Source of the DNA: Rikenellaceae bacterium
GTDB taxonomy: Bacteria > Bacteroidota > Bacteroidia > Bacteroidales > UBA932
Length of the DNA stretch: 64,000 nucleotides
Direction of reading: 5' to 3'
Assembly: GCA_003542575.1 (NCBI GenBank)
Contig: DPKJ01000003.1
Location: 62,001-126,000 of the forward strand
In this document: one piece after another, positions 35,084 through 44,270 of the stretch
Numbering within the stretch: the first letter of the stretch is position 1
How the letters are laid out: every line of letters starts with the position of its first letter
Position numbers and translations under genes: made by a program
Notes under the pieces: model-generated
The model's database searches: none
What the model was told of the DNA's origin: nothing
The model's input: only the letters and a program-made list of their open reading frames with translations

Positions 35084-36277
35084 TTATTCTGCTATAAGAG
35101 AATCTACAAATGATGTAAATTCAGTTACAAAATTGCGGTAATGAACTCCTGTTCCCGGACCTGTAAAGCCGGAGTGAATTTTTCGAACTTTACCTTTTTT
35201 GTCAATAATAAGTGATGTTGGAAAGGCTCTGAAATTATCAAGTTCGGGCAGCGCTACCTTGACATTGGCGGGAGTATGGCCGGTAATGAGAACAGGGTAA
35301 GTAATACCTGCTACATTAACCAATTTCATAGCCTCTTTCTTTGCCGTTTCAAAATCATCTGATCTTTCAAATGACAAACAAATTACCTCCATGTGTGCTG
35401 AATACTTTTCCAGCATCTCCATAAGGAACCGACTTTCATCAAGACAGTTGGGACACCATGATCCGCTTATCTGAACTACTGTAATCTTATCTTTAAATCT
35501 CTCATCAGAGAGACTTACAGGATTACCGTCAGTATCAGGAAATGTAAAACCGAGTGATGTATATCCCTTTTTAAGCCCTGTTACTGAATAGGCATCAGGC
35601 AGCGCTGCACTTTCATTTCTGAATCCTGTTCCCTCTTCAACAGTGCTGAATCCCGAGTGCATTTTTATGTTACGAAGAGTGTCACCATCAATGTCTGCAA
35701 CAAACAATCTGATAAAACCTCCATCAAAACATGACATCATTAATTTTCCATCTTTATTTACAACTCCTTCAAAAAAACGATAGTCTCCTGAAGGTGAAAG
35801 AAACGAGCCTGTTACTCTGTCTTCATTCTCTTCAAACTCGCCAATAAGTTCCTTCTCGCCTAACGTAATTTGCCATCTGCCGGCGGCAACTCCCTTAATT
35901 GAGTGTACCTCTTTGAATCTGGCTGAATTGTTTGATTCTGCTTTGAATGGCATCGTATAGGCACTCCTGATTAAATTACCCTGCATCCCGTTTTTTGTTA
36001 AAAGTATTTTAAAGCTTGAGCTGAAAAGTGGCATGTTAACAAAAAGTGAATCGTCTGTTACTTTTATATCCTTTACCTCATATCTGTAATCGCCGGTAAT
36101 TATATCAAAAATTGTGTCATTTTCTGCCATTCTAACCTCAAAAACAAATGGTATTTCAACAGAGTCTTGTGTCATCAGAGATGCTCTCCAAATTCCTTGT
36201 GTGAGCTTGGGAGCAGACTCTTTACATGAGAGTAGTGCCATTGAGGCAATGATTGTCAAATAGAGTACTCTTTTCAT
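35084..36277 (-). CDS. TlpA-like thioredoxin-fold lipoprotein
   Basis: A 397 aa lipoprotein (lipobox ASMALLSC near residue 18), counting from the ATG at 36277. A longer frame running upstream to 36394 crosses the end of the P-type ATPase gene and is unlikely to be used. Residues 25-230 form a beta-rich N-terminal domain (LTQGIWRASLMTQDSVEIPF, then GRWQITLGEKELIGEFEEN). The C-terminal TlpA/AhpC-type thioredoxin domain has the redox motif GSWCPNCLDES and the cis-proline region FRAFPTSLIIDKKGKVRKI. It likely acts as a thiol-disulfide oxidoreductase on the periplasmic side. It lies 19 nt before recX and 24 nt after the ATPase. Confidence 0.87.
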   Translation of the reverse strand: MKRVLYLTIIASMALLSCKESAPKLTQGIWRASLMTQDSVEIPFVFEVRMAENDTIFDIITGDYRYEVKDIKVTDDSLFVNMPLFSSSFKILLTKNGMQGNLIRSAYTMPFKAESNNSARFKEVHSIKGVAAGRWQITLGEKELIGEFEENEDRVTGSFLSPSGDYRFFEGVVNKDGKLMMSCFDGGFIRLFVADIDGDTLRNIKMHSGFSTVEEGTGFRNESAALPDAYSVTGLKKGYTSLGFTFPDTDGNPVSLSDERFKDKITVVQISGSWCPNCLDESRFLMEMLEKYSAHMEVICLSFERSDDFETAKKEAMKLVNVAGITYPVLITGHTPANVKVALPELDNFRAFPTSLIIDKKGKVRKIHSGFTGPGTGVHYRNFVTEFTSFVDSLIAE

Positions 36278-36300
36278 AATCGCATTATTTATTTTTTGAT

Positions 36301-39144
36301 TTATTTGTTTATTTTCTCTCTTAACCTGAGGATCATTCTTATAAGCTCTCCTACCCATAATACAACCGATGTACCTCCAATCACCTTTATCCATTCTTCG
36401 AATGAAAGAGGAACGGTTCTGAATACCTCTCCGGCGAATTGAACTATTAGAACCTGACCGGTCAGTATTAAAAACGCAACCACTAAAAATCCTTTGCTTG
36501 ATTTAAGATTAATGAATGCCGATTTTGTTGAACCGTGTGCCTTTGCATTGAACAGATTCCAGAACTGCAGCATAACAAAAATGGTGAAATAGAGTGAAAG
36601 ATTGTATCTTGAAATCTGGCCGTTTTCACCTGTAAAGAGGTATAGTAAAGTAAGCATTGCCAAGGTGAAAAATGCACCGGTAAACAAAATGTTCACCCTC
36701 ATAGCCGGAGTCACAATGAATGAACCCGGGGCTCTTGGTTTGCTTTTCATAACACTCTGCTCGGGAGGAAGCGACGCCAGTGCTCCTGCTGCAAATGTGT
36801 CCATAATCAGATTTACCCAAAGCATCTGAGTGATCGTTAACGGTAGTTCGTGTCCGAATATTGATCCGAGAAGTACAATTATAAGAGCCGTAAAATTAAT
36901 GGTAAGCTGAAATATTATAAATCTTTGGATGTTTTTGTAGAGAGATCTGCCCCATAATACCGCTGATACTATTGAAGCAAAAGAGTCGTCAATAAGGGTA
37001 ATATCACTTGCCTCTTTTGCAACTGATGTGCCGGATCCCATTGACAGACCAACATGTGCATAGTTTAGTGCAGGTGCGTCATTCGTTCCATCTCCGGTTA
37101 CTGCTACCACCTCTCCTGCTCTCTGCAATAACCTCACAAATCGCTCTTTATCAGATGGCCTGGCACGACACATAACTTTTATTGTATCCTTCAGTTCCAG
37201 AATCTGACTATCGCTCATCTTAGAAAAACCATCCCCGGTAATTACCTCATATTCATTTTCATCAAGAGAGACAATCCCAATTCTTCTCGCAATCTCTCTT
37301 GCTGTACCCATTGTGTCTCCTGTAACCATTTTAACTTTTATTCCGGCAGTGATACATCGTGCAACAGCATCATGCACATCGGCTCTTAGAGGATCTGATA
37401 TCGCAACGATTCCCAAATATTCCAACCCATTTTTCGATACCAATGCTTCAACATCGGAAAGATTTTCACCGCTTTCAACTAATCTGTAACCAAAGCCCAG
37501 AGTTCTCATTGCTTTTGACTGAAACCCTGCAAGTCTCTCTCTGGCTGTTTCGGGATAGTTATCAGTGAATCCCGCCAATATTTCAGGAGCTCCTTTAACA
37601 TATAAGACATTGGCTCCAAGCGCTTTACTAAATGCAACCGTTGCCATGTATTTTCTCTCAGTAGAAAATGTCAACTGACTTAATATTAAAGACTCCTCTC
37701 TTAAAGTAAGATAGTTTGAGGCTCTCTCCTGCATCCATATAAGAAGTGCTGCTTCTGTTGGGTTTCCCAGACTCTTAATATTTTTGATATCTGTCAGATC
37801 AAGGTGTGCTGTTGAGTTAAGGGCAATACTTTCATAAACCAATGCGCTTTGACCTTCGAAATACTCCTCAGCAACCCTCATCTGATTCATAGTGAGTGTC
37901 CCTGTTTTGTCTGTGCATATTACTGTAGCTGCACCAACTGTCTCGGTGGCGTGCATCTTGCGTACAAGATTATTGCTGGCAAGCATTTTCCTCATACTCA
38001 TGGCAAGTGCGAGTGTTACTGCCATTGGCAGCCCCTCGGGTACCGCAACAACAATTAAAGTAACCGAGACCATGAAGTATCTGAGTAATCTCACTGCAAC
38101 CTCACTGCCTATCCATGATTCTGCCGAAAAAGGATTGTATCCTACAATATAGGAAAGTGCAAATATTGCAGCAGTTAAAATCAGTCCTGCATTAAGCCAG
38201 AATTTCCAGCTTTTGGTTGTGAAAAAATCCGGTACTTTCAAATTGAGTCCAAGAAGGTCAAATCCATCTTCCAGAATTGGCATCCAGAATTTGGACATTG
38301 CCACAAAACCTCCGGCCATTACGGCAGTAATCGTATAAATATTTGAGTATGAGAGCTGAATGCTTCCAAATATTATATCCTTTGCGAAGAGAATTGCAAA
38401 AACAAATACAGAAAGTGTAAATCCTGCAAAACCAATAAACTTTGCGAGTTGCTCTAGCTGGCTGTTCAGAGGAGTTGGTTCGTTAGTTACCTCTGCAGAT
38501 TTACGGGCTACTTTTCCATATTCTGTAGAATCTCCCACTGCAGAGACCTCGTAAACACAATATCCTTCCAGAATTGTTGTCCCCTTTAACAGCATATGAA
38601 AAGGATAGGTTGACTCCCTTCCTGTAAATGAGTCCGGCATACCCTTTCTTGTCATTGGTTCTCCAGTAAGAGTAGATTCATTTACAGAGAGTGAGAGAGC
38701 CTCCTTAAGATAACCGTCAGCAGGAATCTCATCTCCTGTCTCCAGAATTACAATATCTCCCTTTACTATATCTCTTTTTGTGATCTCTGTAACAAGACCA
38801 TCCCGTATAACTTTAACGGGTGTTTGGTCATTTACCTTATTAAGAATCTCAAACTTTTTACCGGCATCTACTTCGAACCAAAAGGCAATTCCTGTTGCCA
38901 GAGCAATTGCAAATATTATCCCGAGAGTTTCAATTGTCTCTCCTGTCTTTAAGGACATTACAAATGAGAGAAGAGCTGCTATCAGTAAAATTCTGATAAT
39001 AGGATCGGAAAACTTTCGAATAAAGAGTCTCCACAGAGGAGTTCTCTCAGGAGGAGTCAGAACATTACTCCCGTACAATCTTCTGCTCTCCTCAACCTGG
39101 AGAGATGTAAGCCCGGTATGTTTTGCTTCTGATTTGTTCGCCAT
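36301..39144 (-). CDS. Calcium-type P-type ATPase (P2 family)
   Basis: A 947 aa cation-pumping ATPase. Phosphorylation motif ICDKTGTLTMNQMR near residue 413, TGES-type actuator sequence as STLTGEPMT, transport-site helix VAVPEGLPMAVTLALA, hinge VTGDGTNDAPALNYAHVG and the C-terminal helices with NLIMDTFAAGALA. The N-terminal HTGLTSLQVEESRRLYG leader and the motif set match PMCA/SERCA-type Ca2+ ATPases of bacteria, although Na+ or Mn2+ transport cannot be excluded. An added segment between the PEGL helix and the preceding helices (about residues 280-345, with extra hydrophobic stretches) is longer than in eukaryotic pumps, a feature seen in Bacteroidota members. Confidence 0.92.
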   Translation of the reverse strand: MANKSEAKHTGLTSLQVEESRRLYGSNVLTPPERTPLWRLFIRKFSDPIIRILLIAALLSFVMSLKTGETIETLGIIFAIALATGIAFWFEVDAGKKFEILNKVNDQTPVKVIRDGLVTEITKRDIVKGDIVILETGDEIPADGYLKEALSLSVNESTLTGEPMTRKGMPDSFTGRESTYPFHMLLKGTTILEGYCVYEVSAVGDSTEYGKVARKSAEVTNEPTPLNSQLEQLAKFIGFAGFTLSVFVFAILFAKDIIFGSIQLSYSNIYTITAVMAGGFVAMSKFWMPILEDGFDLLGLNLKVPDFFTTKSWKFWLNAGLILTAAIFALSYIVGYNPFSAESWIGSEVAVRLLRYFMVSVTLIVVAVPEGLPMAVTLALAMSMRKMLASNNLVRKMHATETVGAATVICTDKTGTLTMNQMRVAEEYFEGQSALVYESIALNSTAHLDLTDIKNIKSLGNPTEAALLIWMQERASNYLTLREESLILSQLTFSTERKYMATVAFSKALGANVLYVKGAPEILAGFTDNYPETARERLAGFQSKAMRTLGFGYRLVESGENLSDVEALVSKNGLEYLGIVAISDPLRADVHDAVARCITAGIKVKMVTGDTMGTAREIARRIGIVSLDENEYEVITGDGFSKMSDSQILELKDTIKVMCRARPSDKERFVRLLQRAGEVVAVTGDGTNDAPALNYAHVGLSMGSGTSVAKEASDITLIDDSFASIVSAVLWGRSLYKNIQRFIIFQLTINFTALIIVLLGSIFGHELPLTITQMLWVNLIMDTFAAGALASLPPEQSVMKSKPRAPGSFIVTPAMRVNILFTGAFFTLAMLTLLYLFTGENGQISRYNLSLYFTIFVMLQFWNLFNAKAHGSTKSAFINLKSSKGFLVVAFLILTGQVLIVQFAGEVFRTVPLSFEEWIKVIGGTSVVLWVGELIRMILRLREKINK

Positions 39145-39145
39145 A

Positions 39146-40165
39146 TTAATTCATCTGACTTTTGCTGCTTAACATTCCACATGCTGCCAGGATATCCTCT
39201 CCTCTGGAAGCACGAATGGTTGTCATTATTCCTGCAGCATTGAGCCGATTCCTAAAGTTTTCAATAATAAGATCGGGTGAGCTTTTCAAAGAAAAGTCGG
39301 GAATCTGGTGAAACCTGATAAGATTGACCCGGCACTCAAGCCCCTTAAGCATTCTAGTTAGAGCATCGGCATGTCTCTTTGTATCATTCCACCCCGAAAA
39401 CATTATATACTCAAAGCTGACTCTGCGTTGTCCGGTAAAGTCGTAACTTTTTATAAGAGAAATGATTTCATCAAGTGGCCATGCTTTTTGCACAGGCATT
39501 AACTCTGCCCTTTCATTATCATAGGGATTATGTAACGATAAAGCAAGATGGCATTTTGATCTGTCCAGAAATGATTTTAACGCAGCAGGCACACCTATGG
39601 TAGAGACTGTTATCCTCTTTGGACTCCAGCCAAATCCCCAATCCGCAGTCATAATCTCTGTACTTTTAAGCACATTCTCAATGTTATCCATCGGCTCACC
39701 CATTCCCATATAAACTATGTTGGTGAGGTTTTCAGCCTCATCTACATTCATAATTTGAGATATTATTTCACCTGTTGACAAGTGCCCCTTGAACCCCATT
39801 CTTCCTGTCATGCAAAAGAGACATCCCATTTTGCAACCCGACTGAGACGATATACAAAGTGTAGATCTTTCTTCGTCAGGAATCATTACAGCCTCTATGG
39901 GTGCTGAACTAAATGAGGGAAACAGGTATTTTTTTGTTCCGTCTTTAGAGAGGGTTCTCTTAGACGGAGCAAAACCCCCAACCTCGTATGTACTTGACAG
40001 AGCATCTCTGGCAGATGCCGAAAGATTTGTCATAAGAGCAATTTCACTAACCCTTTTTTTATAGATCCAGTCAGAAATCTGCTTTGCCGTAAATGAGGGA
40101 AGAGACAGACTTTCAGTTATTAATTTCAGTTCAGGAAGTGTGTTCCCGAGTAACCATTTTTTCAT
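39146..40165 (-). CDS. rlmN: 23S rRNA (adenine-2503-C2)-methyltransferase
   Basis: Radical SAM methyltransferase (339 aa) that methylates C2 of A2503 in 23S rRNA and A37 of some tRNAs. The cluster motif CKMGCLFC gives cysteines 111, 115 and 118. Also present: YMGMGEPMDN, ITVSTIGVP, LALSLHNPYDNERAELMPV and the C-terminal cysteine in ILAACGML that carries the methyl-thio intermediate. It lies 1 nt before the ATPase start codon on the same strand and is divergent from recA. Confidence 0.96.
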   Translation of the reverse strand: MKKWLLGNTLPELKLITESLSLPSFTAKQISDWIYKKRVSEIALMTNLSASARDALSSTYEVGGFAPSKRTLSKDGTKKYLFPSFSSAPIEAVMIPDEERSTLCISSQSGCKMGCLFCMTGRMGFKGHLSTGEIISQIMNVDEAENLTNIVYMGMGEPMDNIENVLKSTEIMTADWGFGWSPKRITVSTIGVPAALKSFLDRSKCHLALSLHNPYDNERAELMPVQKAWPLDEIISLIKSYDFTGQRRVSFEYIMFSGWNDTKRHADALTRMLKGLECRVNLIRFHQIPDFSLKSSPDLIIENFRNRLNAAGIMTTIRASRGEDILAACGMLSSKSQMN

Positions 40166-40198
40166 TCTGCAAATTTACAGAAATTGAAAATCATTTGC

Positions 40199-40206
40199 TA
40201 TTTTTG
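40199..40206 (+). promoter_or_regulatory. Candidate -7 element upstream of recA
   Basis: TATTTTTG (TAnnTTTG) 22 nt before the recA ATG in the 63 bp divergent gap. No clear -33 TTTG at standard spacing and no LexA-type palindrome was recognised. Confidence 0.45.
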
Positions 40207-40228
40207 CAGTAATTAAAACAAAAACATT

Positions 40229-41263
40229 ATGGCAAAGGAGAGTGAAGTAATTAAAAAAGGTGCTGAAATCAGTTCCGAAAAGTTAAAGGCATTACAGGCC
40301 ACTTTGGACAAGATCGAGAAAGACTACGGAAAAGGCACCGTAATGAAGTTGGGAGAGCAGCCAAAATGGGAGGTCTCTACTATTCAGTCAGGGTCAATCA
40401 GTCTTGACCACGCATTGGGAATAGGCGGTTACCCAAGAGGTAGGGTTGTAGAAATTTACGGTCCGGAATCAAGTGGTAAAACAACACTTGCAATTCATGC
40501 AGTAGCAGAGGCTCAAAAAAGCGGAGGTATTGCTGCGATTATTGATGCAGAGCACGCATTCGACAGAACATACGCTAAAAATCTAGGTGTTAATGTTGAT
40601 ACTCTGCTTATTTCTCAGCCAGACAACGGCGAACAGGCTTTGGAGATTACCGATGCTTTGATAAGAAGTGGGGCAATTGACATTATTGTAATTGACTCGG
40701 TTGCGGCACTGACTCCAAAAGCAGAGATTGAGGGAGAGATGGGTGACTCAAAAATGGGTCTTCAGGCAAGACTGATGAGTCAGGCTCTTCGTAAACTCAC
40801 TGCAAATATAAGCAAGACAAATACTTGCTGTATTTTCATTAACCAGCTTAGGGATAAAATCGGAGTTATGTTCGGAAATCCCGAAACCACAACCGGTGGT
40901 AATGCTCTAAAATTTTATGCCTCAGTGAGGGTGGATGTGAGAAGAATAACCCAGCTTAAAGATGGTGATGAAGCAACCGGTAACAGGGTTAGAGCAAAAA
41001 TTGTGAAAAACAAGCTTGCCCCTCCATTCAGAAAAGCTGAATTTGATATCGTATTTGGAGAGGGCATCTCAAAAATTGGAGAGATCATTGACCTGGGCGT
41101 TGACTTTGGAATAGTTAAGAAGAGCGGTTCATGGTTCAGTTACGGTGAAACCCGCCTGGGACAGGGAAGGGATGCTGTTAAACAGATAATTTTAGATAAC
41201 CCTGCTCTAATGGAAGAGATTGAGCAGCAGATTAGGGTTAAACTGCTCGAAGTTAACGAATAA
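40229..41263 (+). CDS. recA: Recombinase A
   Basis: RecA (344 aa) for homologous recombination and SOS signalling. Walker A is GPESSGKTTLAIHAVAEAQ, followed by the Walker B IIVIDSVAALTPKAEIEGE, the L2 loop region NQLRDKIGVMFGNPETTTGG and the RGRVVEIYG start of the core. The C-terminal domain and short tail are normal. It precedes trpS by 15 nt on the same strand. Confidence 0.98.
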   Translation: MAKESEVIKKGAEISSEKLKALQATLDKIEKDYGKGTVMKLGEQPKWEVSTIQSGSISLDHALGIGGYPRGRVVEIYGPESSGKTTLAIHAVAEAQKSGGIAAIIDAEHAFDRTYAKNLGVNVDTLLISQPDNGEQALEITDALIRSGAIDIIVIDSVAALTPKAEIEGEMGDSKMGLQARLMSQALRKLTANISKTNTCCIFINQLRDKIGVMFGNPETTTGGNALKFYASVRVDVRRITQLKDGDEATGNRVRAKIVKNKLAPPFRKAEFDIVFGEGISKIGEIIDLGVDFGIVKKSGSWFSYGETRLGQGRDAVKQIILDNPALMEEIEQQIRVKLLEVNE

Positions 41264-41278
41264 ATTTGTTCTTATTAA

Positions 41279-42286
41279 ATGGAAATTGTACTTAGCGGAA
41301 TCCGCTCTACAGGTCACCTGCACCTTGGCAACTACTACGGTGCTCTTAGAAATTACATAAAAATGCAGGACAACTATGACTGTTTTTTCTTCATAGCTGA
41401 CTTGCACTCTCTGACAACACATCCCCACCCAGATGACTTTCATTCCGGGGTAAGGACAATTCTTGCAGAGTACCTTGCTTCGGGACTTGATCCCGATAAA
41501 TCTGCGATATTTGTTCAGAGTGATGTTCCCGAAATATCTGAGTTGTACGTTCTGCTAAACATGATATCATACAAGGGAGAGCTTGAGAGAACAACCTCCT
41601 TCAAAGACAAGGTAAGACAGAACCCTGACAATGTAAATGCAGGTCTGCTCACCTATCCTGTTCTTATGGCTGCCGACATTTTAATACACAGGGCCAATTT
41701 AGTTCCAGTGGGTAAAGATCAGGAGCAACACCTTGAGTTTGCGAGGGTTCTTGCAAGAAGATTTAACTCGTTCTATAACTGTGAAGTATTTCCCGAACCA
41801 AAAGCTTTCAATTTCGGAGATGATCTTGTTAAGGTTCCGGGTCTTGACGGTAGTGGAAAGATGGGTAAAAGTGAAGGAAACGGAGTTTATCTGTGTGATG
41901 AAGAATCAACAATCAGAAAGAAGGTAATGAAGGCAGTGACCGATGCCGGCCCTACAGAACCTAACAGCCCGATGCCCGAAGCAGTAGCTAATCTTTTTAC
42001 ACTTCTTGGTATTGTATCTACACAAGATACTGTAGATCACTTTAAAGAGAGTTACAACAACTGTACTATCAGATACGGTGACCTTAAAAAACAGCTTGCA
42101 GAGGATATTTGCAAACAAACTTTGCCAATAAAGGCAAAAATTGAACAGATTTACAACGACGAAGAGTTTCTTAAACGAGTTGTAAAAAGGGGTACAGAGC
42201 GAGCAAGAGAGAGTGCTGTTGCGACTCTTAGAGAGGTAAGGAAAGCTGTGGGGTTCAGGAGCTTCCTTGGATTTGATGATAAGTAA
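41279..42286 (+). CDS. trpS: Tryptophanyl-tRNA synthetase
   Basis: Class I aminoacyl-tRNA synthetase (335 aa) for tryptophan. The HIGH-type motif is STGHLHLGNYYGAL near residue 11 and the KMSKS-type motif is KMGKSEGNGV, the usual TrpS variant. Other family text: FIADLHSLTT, PVGKDQEQHLE and NSPMPEAVANLF. Its last codons overlap the dnaG start by 11 nt. Confidence 0.96.
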   Translation: MEIVLSGIRSTGHLHLGNYYGALRNYIKMQDNYDCFFFIADLHSLTTHPHPDDFHSGVRTILAEYLASGLDPDKSAIFVQSDVPEISELYVLLNMISYKGELERTTSFKDKVRQNPDNVNAGLLTYPVLMAADILIHRANLVPVGKDQEQHLEFARVLARRFNSFYNCEVFPEPKAFNFGDDLVKVPGLDGSGKMGKSEGNGVYLCDEESTIRKKVMKAVTDAGPTEPNSPMPEAVANLFTLLGIVSTQDTVDHFKESYNNCTIRYGDLKKQLAEDICKQTLPIKAKIEQIYNDEEFLKRVVKRGTERARESAVATLREVRKAVGFRSFLGFDDK

Positions 42287-44234
42287 GGACACTATAGACA
42301 AAATACTGGATACGGCACAAATCGAAGATGTTATCGGTGATTTTGTGGCGTTGAGAAGAAGGGGGGCAAACTTTACAGCTTGCTGCCCTTTTCATCATGA
42401 AAAGACCCCTTCCTTTTCGGTATCCCCTTCTAAAGGAATCTTTAAGTGCTTCGGTTGCGGCAAAGCAGGCAACGTTGTAAATTTCGTAATGGAGCATGAA
42501 CAGCTCGGTTATGTAGATGCTCTCAAGTTCCTTGGAAGAAAGTATGGTATTGAGGTTGCAGACAGGGAAGAGACAAAGCAGGAGGCAGACAACCGCTTGA
42601 AAAGCGAGTCCCTGATGGCAGTATCCCAGTATGCTCAGGAGTTCTACACAAATGTTCTCTGGAATACTGATCAGGGAAAATCGATAGGTCTGGGCTATTT
42701 CAAGGATAGAGGTTTCAGCGAGGAGACTGTTAAAAAATTTATGCTTGGCTGGGCACCGGGAGGTAAGGACAACATGAGTAAAGCTGCCCAGAAGGCCGGC
42801 TACAAAAAAGAGTTTCTGATTGGTTCAGGGCTGTCGGTTGAGAGAGAGAGCGACGGTGAACTTAATGATAGGTTTTACGAAAGGGCCATGTTCCCGATTC
42901 ACTCAATTTCGGGCAGGGTTATAGCTTTCGGAGGGAGAACTCTTCGCAGTGATAAAAATATAGCAAAGTACATAAACTCTCCCGAAACCGAAATCTATGT
43001 AAAAAGTCGTACTCTTTACGGTATTTTCTTTGCAAAAAGCGCAATAACAAAACTACAGAAGTGTTATTTGGTTGAGGGTTATACCGATGTTGTATCATTT
43101 CACCAAAGTGGAGTAGAAAATGTTGTCGCATCAAGCGGAACCTCCCTGACTATTGAACAGATTCGCCTTATAAAGAGGTTTTCACCCGAAGTAACCGTGC
43201 TTTATGACGGTGATGCTGCGGGTATAAAGGCATCTCTTCGCGGAATTGATATGATTCTGGAAGAGGGGCTAAGGGTAAAGGTGGTCCTTTTCCCCGATGG
43301 AGAAGACCCTGATTCGTATGCAAGAAAGTTTGGTCCCGAAAAATTAAAAAGTTTCCTACAGGAGGCCGAAGAGGACTTTATTGAGTTCAAAACCAGATTA
43401 CTCTCTTCAGAAACTAAAAAGGATCCGGTCAAGAGGGCTCAGTTAATATCCGAAATAGTGGCAAGTATTGCCGTTATACCGGATGCCATTTCAAGAGCAG
43501 TTTATATTGAGGAGTGCTCAACTCGTCTGAATATTTCTGAGGAGATATTATCTACAGAGGTAAAAAAGCTTCGAAGGAAAAGACAATACGGAGCATATTC
43601 AAATACTCCCGATGAGTATTACGAACCCGGAGTTCCCAAATATTTTCCCCCTCTTGAAACAGGAGAGCGTCTTCCGCAATTTATTACCAACACATACTGT
43701 GAGCCTGCCGAAAGAGAGCTTCTCTACTACCTGATTAAATTCGGAGAGCACCCACTGTATGGTACAGACGACCAAAACCCTATATCTGTAACAGTCTCTC
43801 AATTTGTTCTTAGTGAACTTCAAACCGATGACCTTGAATTACAAAACCTTGTATATAAAAGCATCTTTGACGAATATTTCCAAATAAAGGACAGAGGGCA
43901 GGCAGAGGTTCAGAAGCATTTTTTAAACCATGAAAATCAAGAATTTGTAAAAGTGGTGCTCGACCTGCTGCATCAGGAGCACAGCCTCACAATAAAGCAG
44001 TTCGTTGCAGAGATTCCACCCGAGGAGCACCTACTCTCTACCGTGGTGCCCAAATCTATACTGATATACAAGGCAAAAATTACTGCTATTGCCTATCATA
44101 ATCTTTGTGAGCACCTTGCCGAAGCAGAGAAGGATAAAAACATAGAAGAGCGAAACCGCTATATGCAGCAGATACAGATCCTTATGCAGATTCGCAACTC
44201 TTTTGCCAAAGAGCTCAAAAGGCTTACCATTTAA
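42276..44234 (+). CDS. dnaG: DNA primase
   Basis: Replicative primase (652 aa). The CHC2 zinc domain is intact: CPFHHEKTPSF supplies Cys37 and His40, FKCFGCG supplies Cys58 and Cys61. The catalytic core has the RNA-polymerase basic motif region ERAMFPIHSISGRVIAFGGR, then TOPRIM with LVEGYTDVVSFHQSG and VLYDGDAAGIKASLRGI. The C-terminal DnaB-interaction region is present but weakly conserved. I choose the ATG at 42276; TTG at 42267 would add three residues. It overlaps trpS by 11 nt, suggesting coupled translation. Confidence 0.96.
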   Translation: MISKDTIDKILDTAQIEDVIGDFVALRRRGANFTACCPFHHEKTPSFSVSPSKGIFKCFGCGKAGNVVNFVMEHEQLGYVDALKFLGRKYGIEVADREETKQEADNRLKSESLMAVSQYAQEFYTNVLWNTDQGKSIGLGYFKDRGFSEETVKKFMLGWAPGGKDNMSKAAQKAGYKKEFLIGSGLSVERESDGELNDRFYERAMFPIHSISGRVIAFGGRTLRSDKNIAKYINSPETEIYVKSRTLYGIFFAKSAITKLQKCYLVEGYTDVVSFHQSGVENVVASSGTSLTIEQIRLIKRFSPEVTVLYDGDAAGIKASLRGIDMILEEGLRVKVVLFPDGEDPDSYARKFGPEKLKSFLQEAEEDFIEFKTRLLSSETKKDPVKRAQLISEIVASIAVIPDAISRAVYIEECSTRLNISEEILSTEVKKLRRKRQYGAYSNTPDEYYEPGVPKYFPPLETGERLPQFITNTYCEPAERELLYYLIKFGEHPLYGTDDQNPISVTVSQFVLSELQTDDLELQNLVYKSIFDEYFQIKDRGQAEVQKHFLNHENQEFVKVVLDLLHQEHSLTIKQFVAEIPPEEHLLSTVVPKSILIYKAKITAIAYHNLCEHLAEAEKDKNIEERNRYMQQIQILMQIRNSFAKELKRLTI

Positions 44235-44243
44235 CATTTTTTA

Positions 44244-44251
44244 TATCTTTG
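44244..44251 (+). promoter_or_regulatory. Candidate -7 element upstream of metG
   Basis: TATCTTTG (TAnnTTTG) 19 nt before the metG ATG in the short dnaG-metG gap. A matching -33 element would lie inside dnaG and is not obvious. Confidence 0.45.
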
Positions 44252-44270
44252 TCGCCTAAAATTTCATAAG

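Noticed and set aside
36278..36394. N-terminal extension of the TlpA-like lipoprotein to 36394.
   Set aside because: It would place 39 charged residues before a normal lipoprotein signal and lies inside the end of the P-type ATPase gene.
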